DNA of 61,458 bases from CAZAPG01 sp964486935 (GCA_964486935.1 CAZAPG010000044.1:1-61458), one strand, 5' to 3'; positions 42,966 to 52,368 are shown, counted from the stretch's first letter. Numbers and translations: made by a program. The notes: a model not told the origin generated them from the sequence alone.

Positions 42966-43847
42966 ATGGCAACTAAAACCCAATCAATCTCTGCGGTTAC
43001 GGCGCAAACCGGGAGCCAAAGCAAATCCACCAAATTTAATCGGGTGCTGCTGTACGCCTTCTTAATTGCTTTTACCCTTGTTTATATGACCCCCTTCTTT
43101 GCCGCCATTTTAACCTCGGTGCGCACTCAAGAAGAATTGAGTCTCAACGGTGTATTCAGTCTCCCGCAATCTATTACGCTCAGCAACTTTCCCGAGGCCT
43201 GGAGTCAGGGGCGGGTCAACCGTTATTTGTTGAACAGCTTTATCATCACCATTCCGGCGCTGGTTGGAGCCATCTTCCTGTCGTCGCTATCGGCCTTTGC
43301 TCTGGCCCGATATCAATTTCCCGGCAACCGGCTTATATATTTTATGTATGTGGCCGGCACCATGCTGCCGTTTCAAATTTTGCTGCTGCCGGTCTTTTTG
43401 CTCACCAACCGGCTTGGATTGTACAATACCTACTGGGGTGTTATTATCATCCACATGGCCTTTCAGCTTGGCTTTTGCACCTTTGTGCTGCGCAACTTTA
43501 TGCGTACCCTGCCCGGCGAAATTATGGAAGCCGCCCGCATTGATGGCGCCAGCGAGTGGGGTATTTACTGGCGCATTGTCATGCCCCTGACCGTGCCGGC
43601 CATTGCCGCCGTCTCTACCCTGGAATTTACCTGGATTTTCAACGACTATTTGTGGGCCATCATTCTCATCCAAAATGATGCGCTCAAACCCGTTACGGCC
43701 GGCCTGTCTACTCTGCAAGGACAATTTATTACCAACTGGCCGCTCATTGTGGCCGGCGCGTTGATTGCTACCATCCCCACCTTAATTATGTTTTTGGCCT
43801 TGCAGCGCTACTTTATTGGTGGGCTAACTCTAGGCTCTGGCAAATAG
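42966..43847 (+). CDS. Sugar ABC transporter permease (MalG/UgpE type, module A)
   Basis: 293 residues with six predicted helices and the EAA loop (IMEAARIDGASEWGIYWRIV, then MPLTVPA). Second membrane subunit of the module A importer. Its start has AAAGGAGAGG upstream. The gene is followed by an inverted repeat and then lacZ. Confidence 0.93.
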   Translation: MATKTQSISAVTAQTGSQSKSTKFNRVLLYAFLIAFTLVYMTPFFAAILTSVRTQEELSLNGVFSLPQSITLSNFPEAWSQGRVNRYLLNSFIITIPALVGAIFLSSLSAFALARYQFPGNRLIYFMYVAGTMLPFQILLLPVFLLTNRLGLYNTYWGVIIIHMAFQLGFCTFVLRNFMRTLPGEIMEAARIDGASEWGIYWRIVMPLTVPAIAAVSTLEFTWIFNDYLWAIILIQNDALKPVTAGLSTLQGQFITNWPLIVAGALIATIPTLIMFLALQRYFIGGLTLGSGK

Positions 43848-43888
43848 TCAACAATAACCCGGCCCTGTATCGGGAGATTTTATTTTTT

Positions 43889-43968
43889 AAGCCAAAGGAC
43901 ACAAAGAAGGCACAAAGAACGCGAAGAATCTTGGTGAACTTTGTGATATCTTCGTGTCCTTTGGGCTT
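43889..43968. repeat. Inverted repeat upstream of lacZ
   Basis: AAGCCAAAGGACAC (43889-43902) and GTGTCCTTTGGGCTT (43954-43968) are near-perfect complements; the inner parts (ACAAAG and CTTTGTG) also pair. Belongs to the common 'caaagaaggcacaaagaa' class of dispersed repeats. It could act as a partial terminator between transport genes and lacZ. Confidence 0.55.
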
Positions 43969-44014
43969 TATTTGCCATTTCTCATAAAAATTTTCTAAAA
44001 GAGATGCCACAACC

Positions 44015-47000
44015 ATGAACCCAAAAAATTACCCACCCAACGATTGGGAAAATCCCCAACTGACGGGGGTTAACAAATTGCCCGGTCACACCCCGCTAAC
44101 CCCCTACCCCACCACCGAGCTGGCCCGGCGCGGGCATCCAGAAGAGTCGCCTTATGTGCGGCAGCTTGATGGGCAGTGGAAATTTCAACTTGCGCCCAAC
44201 CCCGCCGCCGCGCCGCCAGATTTTTTTGACCCCCGGCTTGACGTGAGCAACTGGGACGAAGTAGCCGTACCCGGCAACTGGACCATGCAGGGCTACGATA
44301 AACCCATCTACACCAATGTAAAAATGCCCTTTGCCCCCAATCCCCCCTACGTGCCGCCCGACGACAACCCCACCGGCCTGTTTCGCCACACCTTCACCAT
44401 CCCCGCCAATTGGCAAGGGCGGCAAATCATTATCTGCTTCAACGGCGTCGAGTCGGCCTTTTACCTGTGGGTCAACGGGCAGCAGGTTGGCTTTAGTAAA
44501 GACTCCCGCCTGCCTGCCGAATTTGATATTACCGCTTACGTGCAGCCCGGCCCAAACACGCTGGCGGCCATGGTCATCCGCTGGTCCGATGCCAGCTACG
44601 TGGAAGACCAGGACCACTGGTGGATGGCCGGCATCCACCGCAGCGTTTTTTTGTACGCCCGGCCTGCCGTATACATTTTTGACCTGCTGGCCCGCACCGA
44701 GCTTGACGCCGATTACCGCGACGCCGATTTGCAGGTACAGGCCACCGTTGAATTTGCCCGGCCAGACGTTGTGGCCGACTACCAGGGCCAGATGCGTACC
44801 TTCGGCAGTAGCCCGCCCGGTTACTACGTAGAGATGCAGCTTTTTGACGCCGCCGGCCAGCCCCTGTTTCAGCCGGTTGCCCGGCCCGCGCGCGTTTCCG
44901 ATTGGGCCATGACGCGGGTCAATTTGAGTCAAAAAATAGCCAACCCCCACAAATGGACAGCCGAAACGCCCCACCTGTACCGGCTGGTGCTGACCCTCAA
45001 AGATGCCGCCGGCCACCCGGTCGAGGCGGTGGGTTGCAACATCGGTTTTCGCGCCGTTGAAATCAAAAACCGGGAGCTGCTCATTAACGGGCAGCCGGTG
45101 CTGCTGAAAGGCGTCAACCGGCACGATTTTCACGACCGGCTGGGCAAAACTGTACCCGAAGAAACCATGCTGGCCGACATCAGGCTGATGAAGCAGTTCA
45201 ATATCAACGCCGTGCGCACCAGCCACTACCCCAATGATACCCGCTGGTACGAGTTGTGCGACGAGTACGGCCTGTACCTGATTGATGAGGCCAACCTCGA
45301 AACCCACGCCCTCTACAACAAACTCTGCCACGACCCGCAGTGGACCCACGCCTTTGTAGAGCGCGGCCAGCGCATGGTGCAGCGCGATAAAAACCACCCA
45401 TGCGTCATCCTCTGGTCGCTGGGCAACGAGAGCGGCTACGGCCCCAACCACGATGCCATGGCCGGCTGGATTCGCGGCTACGACCCCACCCGCCCGCTGC
45501 ACTACGAGGGCGCAATCTCTCAATATTCGGCGCTGCTCAACACCACAAATACCGCCGTAGAGGTCGACAAATTCCCCGATGAAGCGTTGCAAGAAAAAGC
45601 GCGGCGCATGGGGTGGCGCATGGGCCATCTGGTCACCGATGTGATGTGCCCTATGTATCCTTCGGTGGAGCACATAATTGCTTACGCGCAAGACCCGGCC
45701 AACACCCGCCCCCTGATAATGTGCGAGTACGCCCACTCGATGGGTAACAGCACCGGCAACCTCAAGGAATATTGGGACGCCATAGAAAACAATCACGGCT
45801 TGCAGGGCGGCTTTATTTGGGATTGGGTAGACCAGGCGCTGCGCAAGGTTGACAACCAGGGCCGCGAATACTGGGCCTACGGCGGCGATTTTGGCGACGC
45901 CATCAACGACGGCAACTTTTGCATGAATGGCCTGGTCTGGCCCGACCGTACTCCCCACGCTGCTCTGTACGAGTACAAAAAAGTGTTGCAGCCCGTGGGC
46001 GTCAAAGCGGTGGATTTGGCCGCCGGCAAAATAGAAATTGCCAACAAACAATATTTTATTGATTTGAGCGAACTGCGTGGTCGTTGGGAGCTAATGGTTG
46101 ATGGTGATATTATGCAGCAGGGCGACCTGCCCCCGTTGGACATCCCGCCGCAGCGCAGCCGGGAAGTCAGCCTGCCGGTATCTCGGCCAAAGTTGCCGCC
46201 GGGCGCGGAATGTTTTTTAACGGTGCGCTTCAGCCTGGCCCAGGATACGCCGTGGGCCGCCGCCGGCCATGAATTGGCCTGGGAGCAGTTCAAAATGCCG
46301 TACAAAGCGCCCGCGCCCATGCTCCTTAAAACCGGCCAGATGCCCACGCTGCAACTGGCCGAAACGCCCGCCGAAGTGGTCATCACCGGGCCGGATTTTC
46401 GGCTGGCGTTTGACCAGAGCCGGGGGCAAATTGCATCTTTTGCCTTTGCGGATACCGAACTGCTGCGCTGCGGCCCGGCGCTCAACATCTGGCGCGCCGC
46501 CATTGATAACGACGGCTTCAAACTGTGGCCCGACGAGGAAAACAAACTGTTGAGCGAGTGGCTGAAAGCCGGCCTGAACCGGCTGGAGCCGCAGGTTGAA
46601 ACTGTCGCCATCCGGCAGCTTACCCCGCAGGCCGTTCAAATTGAGGTATGGACCGTGGCGCAGGCGCCCGGCTCGCCCCACGAGTTTGCTCACCGGCATA
46701 CCTACACCATTTACGGCAGCGGGGATGTGCTGATAGACAATATGGTTGAAGCCAGCCCGGATTTACCCCCGCTGCCGCGTGTCGGCCTGACCATGCAACT
46801 GCCGAGTAATTTTGAGCAGTTTAGCTGGTTTGGCCGCGGCCCCCACGAAAACTACATCGACCGCAACGCCGGGGCGGCGGTAGGGCTGTATCGCGGTACG
46901 GTGGATGAGCAGCATGTCCCCTACATTATGCCCCAGGAAAACGGCAACAAAACCGGCGTGCGCTGGCTGACCCTGACCAATGAGTCTGGCCTCGGCTTGC

Positions 47001-47287
47001 TGGCCGCGGGCGACCCGCCGCTGGAGGCCAGTGTCAGCCACTACACCGCCGCCGACCTCTACAGCGCCCTGCACACCACCAACCTGGTTCGCCGCGATGA
47101 GGTTATCCTCAATCTGGATATTGGGCAGTGCGGGCTGGGCGGGGCCAGTTGCGGGCCGGGCGTGCTGCCCCAATATCTGCTGTTGCCCGGAACATTCACT
47201 TTTCGGGTGCGGCTGCGCCCCTTTGACGCAGGCAAAGACAACCCGGCCCGGGTGAGCCGCCAGCAATTAGAGGGGGTGAGTTGGTAG
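44015..47287 (+). CDS. lacZ: Beta-galactosidase, GH2 (LacZ type)
   Basis: 1090 residues, close to the 1020-1040 of classical LacZ. All five domains are recognisable: the sugar-binding jelly roll (FRHTFTIPANWQGRQIIICF), the Ig-like domains, the TIM barrel (NRHDFHDRLGKTVPEETMLAD in part) and the C-terminal beta-galactosidase small chain (PRVGLTMQLP, WFGRGPHENYIDR). The acid/base is E472 in LGNESG, and the nucleophile is E571 in MCEYAHSMGNS. No signal peptide, so it cleaves imported beta-galactosides in the cytoplasm. Member of module A behind its transporter. Confidence 0.97.
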   Translation: MNPKNYPPNDWENPQLTGVNKLPGHTPLTPYPTTELARRGHPEESPYVRQLDGQWKFQLAPNPAAAPPDFFDPRLDVSNWDEVAVPGNWTMQGYDKPIYTNVKMPFAPNPPYVPPDDNPTGLFRHTFTIPANWQGRQIIICFNGVESAFYLWVNGQQVGFSKDSRLPAEFDITAYVQPGPNTLAAMVIRWSDASYVEDQDHWWMAGIHRSVFLYARPAVYIFDLLARTELDADYRDADLQVQATVEFARPDVVADYQGQMRTFGSSPPGYYVEMQLFDAAGQPLFQPVARPARVSDWAMTRVNLSQKIANPHKWTAETPHLYRLVLTLKDAAGHPVEAVGCNIGFRAVEIKNRELLINGQPVLLKGVNRHDFHDRLGKTVPEETMLADIRLMKQFNINAVRTSHYPNDTRWYELCDEYGLYLIDEANLETHALYNKLCHDPQWTHAFVERGQRMVQRDKNHPCVILWSLGNESGYGPNHDAMAGWIRGYDPTRPLHYEGAISQYSALLNTTNTAVEVDKFPDEALQEKARRMGWRMGHLVTDVMCPMYPSVEHIIAYAQDPANTRPLIMCEYAHSMGNSTGNLKEYWDAIENNHGLQGGFIWDWVDQALRKVDNQGREYWAYGGDFGDAINDGNFCMNGLVWPDRTPHAALYEYKKVLQPVGVKAVDLAAGKIEIANKQYFIDLSELRGRWELMVDGDIMQQGDLPPLDIPPQRSREVSLPVSRPKLPPGAECFLTVRFSLAQDTPWAAAGHELAWEQFKMPYKAPAPMLLKTGQMPTLQLAETPAEVVITGPDFRLAFDQSRGQIASFAFADTELLRCGPALNIWRAAIDNDGFKLWPDEENKLLSEWLKAGLNRLEPQVETVAIRQLTPQAVQIEVWTVAQAPGSPHEFAHRHTYTIYGSGDVLIDNMVEASPDLPPLPRVGLTMQLPSNFEQFSWFGRGPHENYIDRNAGAAVGLYRGTVDEQHVPYIMPQENGNKTGVRWLTLTNESGLGLLAAGDPPLEASVSHYTAADLYSALHTTNLVRRDEVILNLDIGQCGLGGASCGPGVLPQYLLLPGTFTFRVRLRPFDAGKDNPARVSRQQLEGVSW

Positions 47288-47305
47288 AGTTGAAACGTCG
47301 GCCTG

Positions 47306-47334
47306 TTGCCCAAAAGCACACATTGTGCTATATT
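47306..47334 (+). promoter_or_regulatory. Possible promoter of the toxin-antitoxin pair
   Basis: TTGCCC (47306-47311), 17 bases, then TATATT (47329-47334) preceded by TGC (extended -10). Transcription would begin almost at the toxin ATG at 47340, so the message may be nearly leaderless. Confidence 0.4.
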
Positions 47335-47339
47335 TCGGT

Positions 47340-47627
47340 ATGAAATATTTCTCATGGGATAAAGAAAAGAACCAGTTGTTGAAAGTGGAACGCAATATCT
47401 CCTTTGAGGAAGTTGTCTTTCACATTGAAAAGAAGGACATTTTAGATATCGTCGAGCATCCCAATCAAGAAAAGTATCAAGGTCAAAAAATTTTCATTAT
47501 CAACATTAACAATTACGCTTACCTTGTGCCATTTGTTGAAAGTGAACAAGAAATATCTTTAAAAACTATTATTCCTAGCCGAAAAGCAACGAGGCAGTAT
47601 TTGCGAGGACAGATTAAAGATGAGTAA
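47340..47627 (+). CDS. BrnT-like toxin of a type II toxin-antitoxin pair
   Basis: 95 residues from the ATG at 47340; a GTG five codons earlier is possible. The sequence has the BrnT/COG2929-like pattern: F.WD.EKN at the start, ISFEEVVFHIE, LDIVEHPNQEKYQGQKIF, and the end LKTIIPSRKATRQYL. BrnT toxins act as ribonucleases. It overlaps the next gene by eight bases. The codon and base use (AT-rich, Lys/Glu-rich) differs from the sugar genes on both sides, which suggests insertion by transfer. Confidence 0.78.
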   Translation: MKYFSWDKEKNQLLKVERNISFEEVVFHIEKKDILDIVEHPNQEKYQGQKIFIININNYAYLVPFVESEQEISLKTIIPSRKATRQYLRGQIKDE

Positions 47628-47898
47628 CCTAAAGTTAGATGCAGAAGAAAAAGAGTTGCTGGCCTCCTATGAAGCGGATGAGTGGCAGTCAGTTGATGAC
47701 CTTGAGCGTGAAGTTAAATCCTATAGTGAATATGCCACAGCCACCTTCAAGAAAGATAGACGAGTCAACATCAGAATCTCAAGGAAAGATTTGGAAGCTA
47801 TCCAAAAACGGGCTTTAGAAGAAGGGCTACCTTATCAAACCTTGATAGCCAGCATCCTGCACAAATATATCAATGGGCGTTTGGTAGAACGTGTATAA
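47620..47898 (+). CDS. CopG/BrnA-like antitoxin
   Basis: 92 residues. The C-terminal half carries the ribbon-helix-helix type sequence VNIRISRKDLEAIQKRALEE, then GLPYQTLIASILHKYINGRL, as in COG5304 predicted antitoxins; the N-terminal half (EEKELLASYEADEW) is typical of the partner of BrnT-like toxins. Starts inside the toxin gene (8-base overlap). It would bind the toxin and repress the operon. Confidence 0.8.
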   Translation: MSNLKLDAEEKELLASYEADEWQSVDDLEREVKSYSEYATATFKKDRRVNIRISRKDLEAIQKRALEEGLPYQTLIASILHKYINGRLVERV

Positions 47899-47959
47899 AT
47901 AGTCCGCTGTCGCTATGGTATTTTAAGCGGGCCTAAATACCCCAACCGGAGGAGAAGTG

Positions 47960-48997
47960 ATGCCCGTTATAAAATCTGAGGCGCTGGCCAATTTTGCTGC
48001 CCAGGTACTCGAAGCCGCCGGCGCTACGCCGGCCAATGCCCGGCTGGTGGCCGACTCGCTGGTGTTGAGCAATTTAATGGGACACGACTCGCATGGCGTG
48101 GTGCGCGTGCCCCAATATCTGGAAACTATTCAGCAAGGCGAATTAAACCCCGTCGCCATGCCGGTAATCATGCATGAAACCCCCGTGCTGGCCAAAATAG
48201 ATGCCCAACATGGGTTTGGTCAGGTGGCCGCGCATTACGCCATGCAAGTAGCCATCAACAAGGCCCAGGCGCACGGCCTGGCCGCCGCCGGGCTGGTCAA
48301 CTGTAATCACGTGGGCCGGCTGGGCGAGTGGGTGCAACTGGCCGCCGACCGGGGTATGATTGGGCTGGCCTTTTGCAATGGCGGGCGACCCGGCGGGCTG
48401 GTAGCGCCCTATGGCGGCGCGGGCCGATTTTTGGGAACCAACCCCATTGCCGCTGCCGTGCCTGCTGCCGGACGTGCTCCGGTAGTGATTGATTTTGCCA
48501 CCAGCATTGCCCCCGAAGGCAAAGTGCGCGTAGCCCGCAACAAAGGCGAAACTCTGCCCCAAGGCTGGATTCTGGATTCAGCCGGACGCCCCAGCGCCAA
48601 CCCTAACGATTTGTACGACGGCGGGATGCTGCTGCCCATGGCGCAGCACAAAGGCTATGGCCTGTCGCTGCTGGTAGAATTTTTGGGCGGTATTTTGACC
48701 GGCCAGGGCTGCCCTGGTTTGCCTACCTACACCTCCTTAAAAAATGGAGTGCTCTTTCTGGTGCTGACCCCGGAGCCATTCAGACCCGCCCAGGATTTTC
48801 TCATTGACAGCGCCGCCCTGTGCGCCCAGGTCAAATCCATTCCGCCGGCCCCCGGCTTTGCCGAGGTAATGTTGCCCGGCGAACCGGAGCAGCGTGCCGC
48901 CGAACGCCGCCGGGCCGAAGGTATCCCCCTTGATGAGACGACCTGGGCGCAACTAAGTGACGCGGCTACCCGGTGGGGCGTGGCCATGCCCGGATAA
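47960..48997 (+). CDS. Ldh-family (malate/L-lactate-type) NAD(P)-dependent dehydrogenase
   Basis: 345 residues from the ATG at 47960, behind GGAGGAGA. It belongs to the Ldh_2 family: HDSHGVVRVPQYLETI (with the catalytic His region), GTNPIAAAVPA, VIDFATSIAPEGKVRVA and AQHKGYGLSLLVEFLGG. Family members reduce or oxidise 2-oxo/2-hydroxy acids such as malate, lactate, ureidoglycolate or keto-sugar acids. The substrate cannot be read from the sequence. Its place between two sugar modules suggests sugar-acid metabolism, which is inference. Confidence 0.88.
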   Translation: MPVIKSEALANFAAQVLEAAGATPANARLVADSLVLSNLMGHDSHGVVRVPQYLETIQQGELNPVAMPVIMHETPVLAKIDAQHGFGQVAAHYAMQVAINKAQAHGLAAAGLVNCNHVGRLGEWVQLAADRGMIGLAFCNGGRPGGLVAPYGGAGRFLGTNPIAAAVPAAGRAPVVIDFATSIAPEGKVRVARNKGETLPQGWILDSAGRPSANPNDLYDGGMLLPMAQHKGYGLSLLVEFLGGILTGQGCPGLPTYTSLKNGVLFLVLTPEPFRPAQDFLIDSAALCAQVKSIPPAPGFAEVMLPGEPEQRAAERRRAEGIPLDETTWAQLSDAATRWGVAMPG

Positions 48998-49063
48998 TCA
49001 CCCCTGTTCCTCACACTTAACCTTAAATTTTTTAAAAAATCAGCCTAATTTTAAAATTATGGC

Positions 49064-49119
49064 TTGACAAACCAGATAAAGCATGTTAAATTACCGACAA
49101 CGTTGTCGTTAACGTTGTC
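49064..49119 (+). promoter_or_regulatory. Promoter with LacI-type operators (module B regulator)
   Basis: TTGACA (49064-49069) with a likely -10 TAAATT (49087-49092, 17-base spacer). Directly downstream is GACAACGTTGTC (49096-49107), a perfect 12-bp palindrome, followed by GTTAACGTTGTC (49108-49119), a second, imperfect copy. The tandem layout mirrors that of module A, but with a different sequence around the same AACGTT core. Confidence 0.75.
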
Positions 49120-49156
49120 AATCAAAATTGATTGTATCAGGCAAAGGGGTGTTACC

Positions 49157-50149
49157 TTGACCGTAACCATGCGTGATGTGGCGCAAAAGGCCAGGGTCTC
49201 GATAAAAACTGTCTCCCGGGTAGTCAACGACCAGGGAGAAATTGCCGAAACCACTCGCCAGCGGGTGCTGGCGGCAATTAACGAGTTGGGCTACCGGCCC
49301 AGCCGTATTGCCCGGGCCATGGTCACTCAACGCAGCCATACCGTTGGCCTGGTCATCCCCGATATCACCAACCCCTTTTTCCCCGAAGTTGCCCGAGGCG
49401 TGCAAGATTTAGCCCAAGCCAAAGATTACAACGTTTTCATATGCAACACCGATGAAGATGTCGAGGAAGATTTACGGACGCTTCACTCGCTGGCCGACCA
49501 GGGAGTGGATGGTATCATCGTCTTTTCTTCGATGGTCTCCGATGATAAACTGAGCGCCTTTGCCGATACTTTTCGCCCGATTATCACCATCAACCGCTTT
49601 TTTGAACACCCCAATGTCAGTTTGATTATGGTTGATAATTATCAGGGGGCGCGGCTGGCTATGGCGCACTTTTTTGAAAAAGGACACACTGCTATTGCCA
49701 TGCTCACCGGCAATAGCGCCTCTCCCCAAAAAATACGGCGGGTCAGAGGCTACTGCGACGCCTTAACCGAAGCCAACCTGCCGGTTAATGACAACTGGAT
49801 TATCCCCGCTACCCCCAGTATGACCAACGGCTATCAGGCCGCCTGCCAACTTCTAACGCAGTACCCCCAAATAACCGCTATATTTGCCTATAACGACCTG
49901 CTGGCGTTGGGCGCTCTGCGAGCCTGCTACGAGCTGGGCCGTCGCGTGCCCCAGGATTGCGCCGTAATAGGTTTTGACGACATTCAGCTAGCCTCGATGG
50001 TGACGCCTGCCTTAACCACCGTTCACTATGATAAATACACCCTGGGGCAAATAGCCATCAACCGCCTGTTTGAGATGATTGAAACCCCCCAGGCCACATT
50101 TTTGCCCATTGAGGTTGGCGTAAAATTGATAATTCGCGAGTCGACCTGA
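49157..50149 (+). CDS. LacI-family transcriptional regulator (module B)
   Basis: 330 residues from a TTG start at 49157, eight bases after AAAGGGG; an internal ATG lies at 49169. Helix-turn-helix TMRDVAQKARVSIKTVSRV at the N-terminus, hinge YRPSRIARAM, then a sugar-sensor domain (GLVIPDITNPFFPEVARGVQ, DNYQGARLAMAHFFEKGHT, FAYNDLLALGALRA, VIGFDDIQLASMVTPALTTV). Operators of the GACAACGTTGTC type lie before it and also between it and the following transport genes, so it probably controls itself and the whole of module B. Confidence 0.93.
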   Translation: MTVTMRDVAQKARVSIKTVSRVVNDQGEIAETTRQRVLAAINELGYRPSRIARAMVTQRSHTVGLVIPDITNPFFPEVARGVQDLAQAKDYNVFICNTDEDVEEDLRTLHSLADQGVDGIIVFSSMVSDDKLSAFADTFRPIITINRFFEHPNVSLIMVDNYQGARLAMAHFFEKGHTAIAMLTGNSASPQKIRRVRGYCDALTEANLPVNDNWIIPATPSMTNGYQAACQLLTQYPQITAIFAYNDLLALGALRACYELGRRVPQDCAVIGFDDIQLASMVTPALTTVHYDKYTLGQIAINRLFEMIETPQATFLPIEVGVKLIIREST

Positions 50150-50191
50150 CAGCCACAAAAATTCTTTTGAAAGTTTTATTTTTCCTGCGCT

Positions 50192-50215
50192 GACAACGTT
50201 GTCGGCAACGGCATC
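50192..50215 (+). promoter_or_regulatory. LacI operator upstream of the module B transport genes
   Basis: A perfect copy of GACAACGTTGTC (50192-50203), followed by the weaker GGCAACGGCATC. It lies 43 bases after the regulator's stop and 220 bases before the permease gene. A promoter for the operon should be close; TTGAAA at 50167 is a candidate -35 but the -10 is unclear. The rest of the 283-base gap holds nothing recognisable. Confidence 0.7.
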
Positions 50216-50432
50216 AAAATTTTTATAAAAAAATAGGGAGATACCGGCTTTGCTTGGCGGCCAGGCGGTATCTCCCTGAGTGAACCATAACCTGGAAATA
50301 GAACCTTGGCGTTTTGTTGCCAAATCTCTGCTTTCTGGTTACAGCCTTTTGCATTCTACCAAATGGTCAGTCATAAAGCAAGTGATATTTATCACATAAT
50401 AAACTTTTTAGCCAACAAAGAGGAGGAAAACT

Positions 50433-51344
50433 ATGGCAGTTGCTGCGCCGGTTATTCAAGCCAAGAAAAAATCTAATTGGTTCAAACGTGAAACGGGGGT
50501 AGCCTGGCTCTTTATTTTACCCAGCCTTGTCGGTTTTATCGCTTTCTATGCGGCGCCGGCGGTACGTGGCTTGCTCATCAGTTTTACCGATTGGGACCTG
50601 TTGACAGAGCCTGATTTTGTCGGCCTGGCCAATTATCAGAGATTGGTCACTGATACTGCCTTTTGGCAATCCTTGTTGGTAACTATGGCTTATGTGGTCA
50701 TCAATATCTCTATTCAAACGGTGCTGGCTATTCTGATTGCTGTTTTAATGGACCGTTTGGCCAAATCAATTGTGGTGCGGGGCATTCTCATTTTGCCTTA
50801 TCTTCTCTCCAACGTGGTGGTTGGCCTGCTCTGGTTGTGGATGCTCGACCCAACCCTGGGCATTGTCAATGCGTTTCTAACCTATGTTGGTATTGGCCGC
50901 CAGCCTTTTTTGGGGGCGCCTGAGCAGGCTATTGCCTCTATTGCCGGGATAAATATCTGGCGGCACATGGGCTATACCGCCTTACTGGTTTTTGCCGGGT
51001 TGCAGACCATTCCTAAAGATGTGTATGAAGCCGCTTCCATTGATGGCGCATCGGAATGGCGGACGTTTTGGGGCATCACCCTGCCGCTGCTCAGGCCGGT
51101 GCTGGTGTTTGTGCTGGTTATCACCGTCATCGGCTCATTTCAGGTGTTTGATACTATCGCCGTGACCACCCAGGGCGGGCCGGCCAATGCCACCCGGGTA
51201 ATCATTTGGTACATTGCCGAATTTGCCTTTGACCGGTTCAATATGGGCTATGCCACTACCATCTCCGTTGCCTTATTTTTCATTCTGGTGGTCGTCACTT
51301 TTATTCAAATGCGGCTGATGCGAGCCGGCGAGTCCGATTTATAA
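50433..51344 (+). CDS. Sugar ABC transporter permease (MalF/UgpA type, module B)
   Basis: 303 residues, six predicted helices. EAA loop: VYEAASIDGASEWRTFWGIT, then LPLLRPV. GAGGAGG ribosome binding site. First gene behind the second LacI operator. Only 29 bases separate it from the next permease. Confidence 0.93.
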   Translation: MAVAAPVIQAKKKSNWFKRETGVAWLFILPSLVGFIAFYAAPAVRGLLISFTDWDLLTEPDFVGLANYQRLVTDTAFWQSLLVTMAYVVINISIQTVLAILIAVLMDRLAKSIVVRGILILPYLLSNVVVGLLWLWMLDPTLGIVNAFLTYVGIGRQPFLGAPEQAIASIAGINIWRHMGYTALLVFAGLQTIPKDVYEAASIDGASEWRTFWGITLPLLRPVLVFVLVITVIGSFQVFDTIAVTTQGGPANATRVIIWYIAEFAFDRFNMGYATTISVALFFILVVVTFIQMRLMRAGESDL

Positions 51345-51373
51345 ATGCCATATCATTATAAGGAGAAATAACA

Positions 51374-52291
51374 ATGGCGACACATGCCACAACTGTTCCC
51401 CAAACAGCGTCCGACTCAAAAATAAACTTAGGCCGCATAGCAGTATTGGTTGTACTGGCCTTGCTAATTTTTGTAACCCTCTTTCCGATGTGGTGGGTTT
51501 TACGCACCGCGCTCTCCGACCCAAGATTGATTTTTAGCGACACCACCGCCCTGCTCCCGGTGGGGCCTACCACCAACAACTTTGCCCGCGTGCTGGGGCT
51601 GCTTAGTACCGAAGAGGCCATTGCCGCCGGAGGCGCCGGCCAATCCATTAACTTTCTGCTCTTTCTGCGCAACTCGTTTATTGTAACCACGCTGCTGGTG
51701 TTTGGTCAGGTATTCTTTGGCGCTCTGGCCGCGTATGCCTTTGCCCGGCTCAAATTCCCCTTTCGAGAAGAAATCTTTTTTATGTACGTTGCCGCCTTGA
51801 TGGTGCCCGCTATTGTGCTTTTCATCCCCAATTTTGTGCTCATCCGTAATTTGGGCTGGTTAGACACCTTTCAAGGTATTGTCGCGCCCAAATTCCTGAT
51901 GACCCCCTTTGCCGTTTTCTTCATGCGCCAATTCTTTCTGACGATTAATCGTGAGGTTGAAGAGGCGGCCCGCATCGATGGAGCCGGTTACTTCCGGGTT
52001 TTCTGGTCGCTGATTCTGCCCATCAGTATGGCTCCGCTCACCACCCTGGGCATTTTGACCTTCATTACCGAGTGGAACGAGTATTTCTGGCCCTTTATTG
52101 TGGGCCGGGGCGAAAGTGTGCGGGTGCTCACCGTGGCTCTGGGCATCTTCCGCAGCCAAACCCCGCAGGGCGCGCCCGACTGGGGCGGTTTGATGGCCGG
52201 TACCCTCGTCGCTATGGTGCCAATCTTAATTCTGTTTGCCATTACCGGCCGCAAAGCCATCGACTCCATTCAATTTAGCGGTTATAAATAA
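51374..52291 (+). CDS. Sugar ABC transporter permease (MalG/UgpE type, module B)
   Basis: 305 residues with six predicted helices. EAA loop: EVEEAARIDGAGYFRVFWSL, then ILPISMAPL. AAGGAGA ribosome binding site. Partner of the previous permease. The order permease-permease-binding protein is the reverse of that in module A, so the two modules are not simple copies of each other. Confidence 0.93.
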   Translation: MATHATTVPQTASDSKINLGRIAVLVVLALLIFVTLFPMWWVLRTALSDPRLIFSDTTALLPVGPTTNNFARVLGLLSTEEAIAAGGAGQSINFLLFLRNSFIVTTLLVFGQVFFGALAAYAFARLKFPFREEIFFMYVAALMVPAIVLFIPNFVLIRNLGWLDTFQGIVAPKFLMTPFAVFFMRQFFLTINREVEEAARIDGAGYFRVFWSLILPISMAPLTTLGILTFITEWNEYFWPFIVGRGESVRVLTVALGIFRSQTPQGAPDWGGLMAGTLVAMVPILILFAITGRKAIDSIQFSGYK

Positions 52292-52311
52292 CCCGCGTCA
52301 TTACCCCGTCG

Positions 52312-52349
52312 GCCCTCACCCAACCTGGAAAGGGGTTGGGGGTGAGGGC
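52312..52349. repeat. Hairpin of the 'ccctcaccc' type
   Basis: GCCCTCACCCAACC (52312-52325) pairs with GGTTGGGGGTGAGGGC (52334-52349) with two unpaired G. No T-run. A processing or attenuation element between the permeases and the highly needed binding protein is likely. Confidence 0.55.
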
Positions 52350-52368
52350 TATCTTCAAAGGAGCCATC

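Noticed and set aside
44096..46051. A 651-codon open frame on the minus strand inside lacZ
   Set aside because: It is fully antisense to the well-supported beta-galactosidase, has no recognisable domains and is explained by the third-position G/C bias of lacZ codons.
49064..49156. Longer N-terminus for the second LacI protein starting at the TTG of TTGACA
   Set aside because: This stretch is the promoter and operator; LacI proteins begin a few residues before the helix-turn-helix, as with the TTG at 49157.
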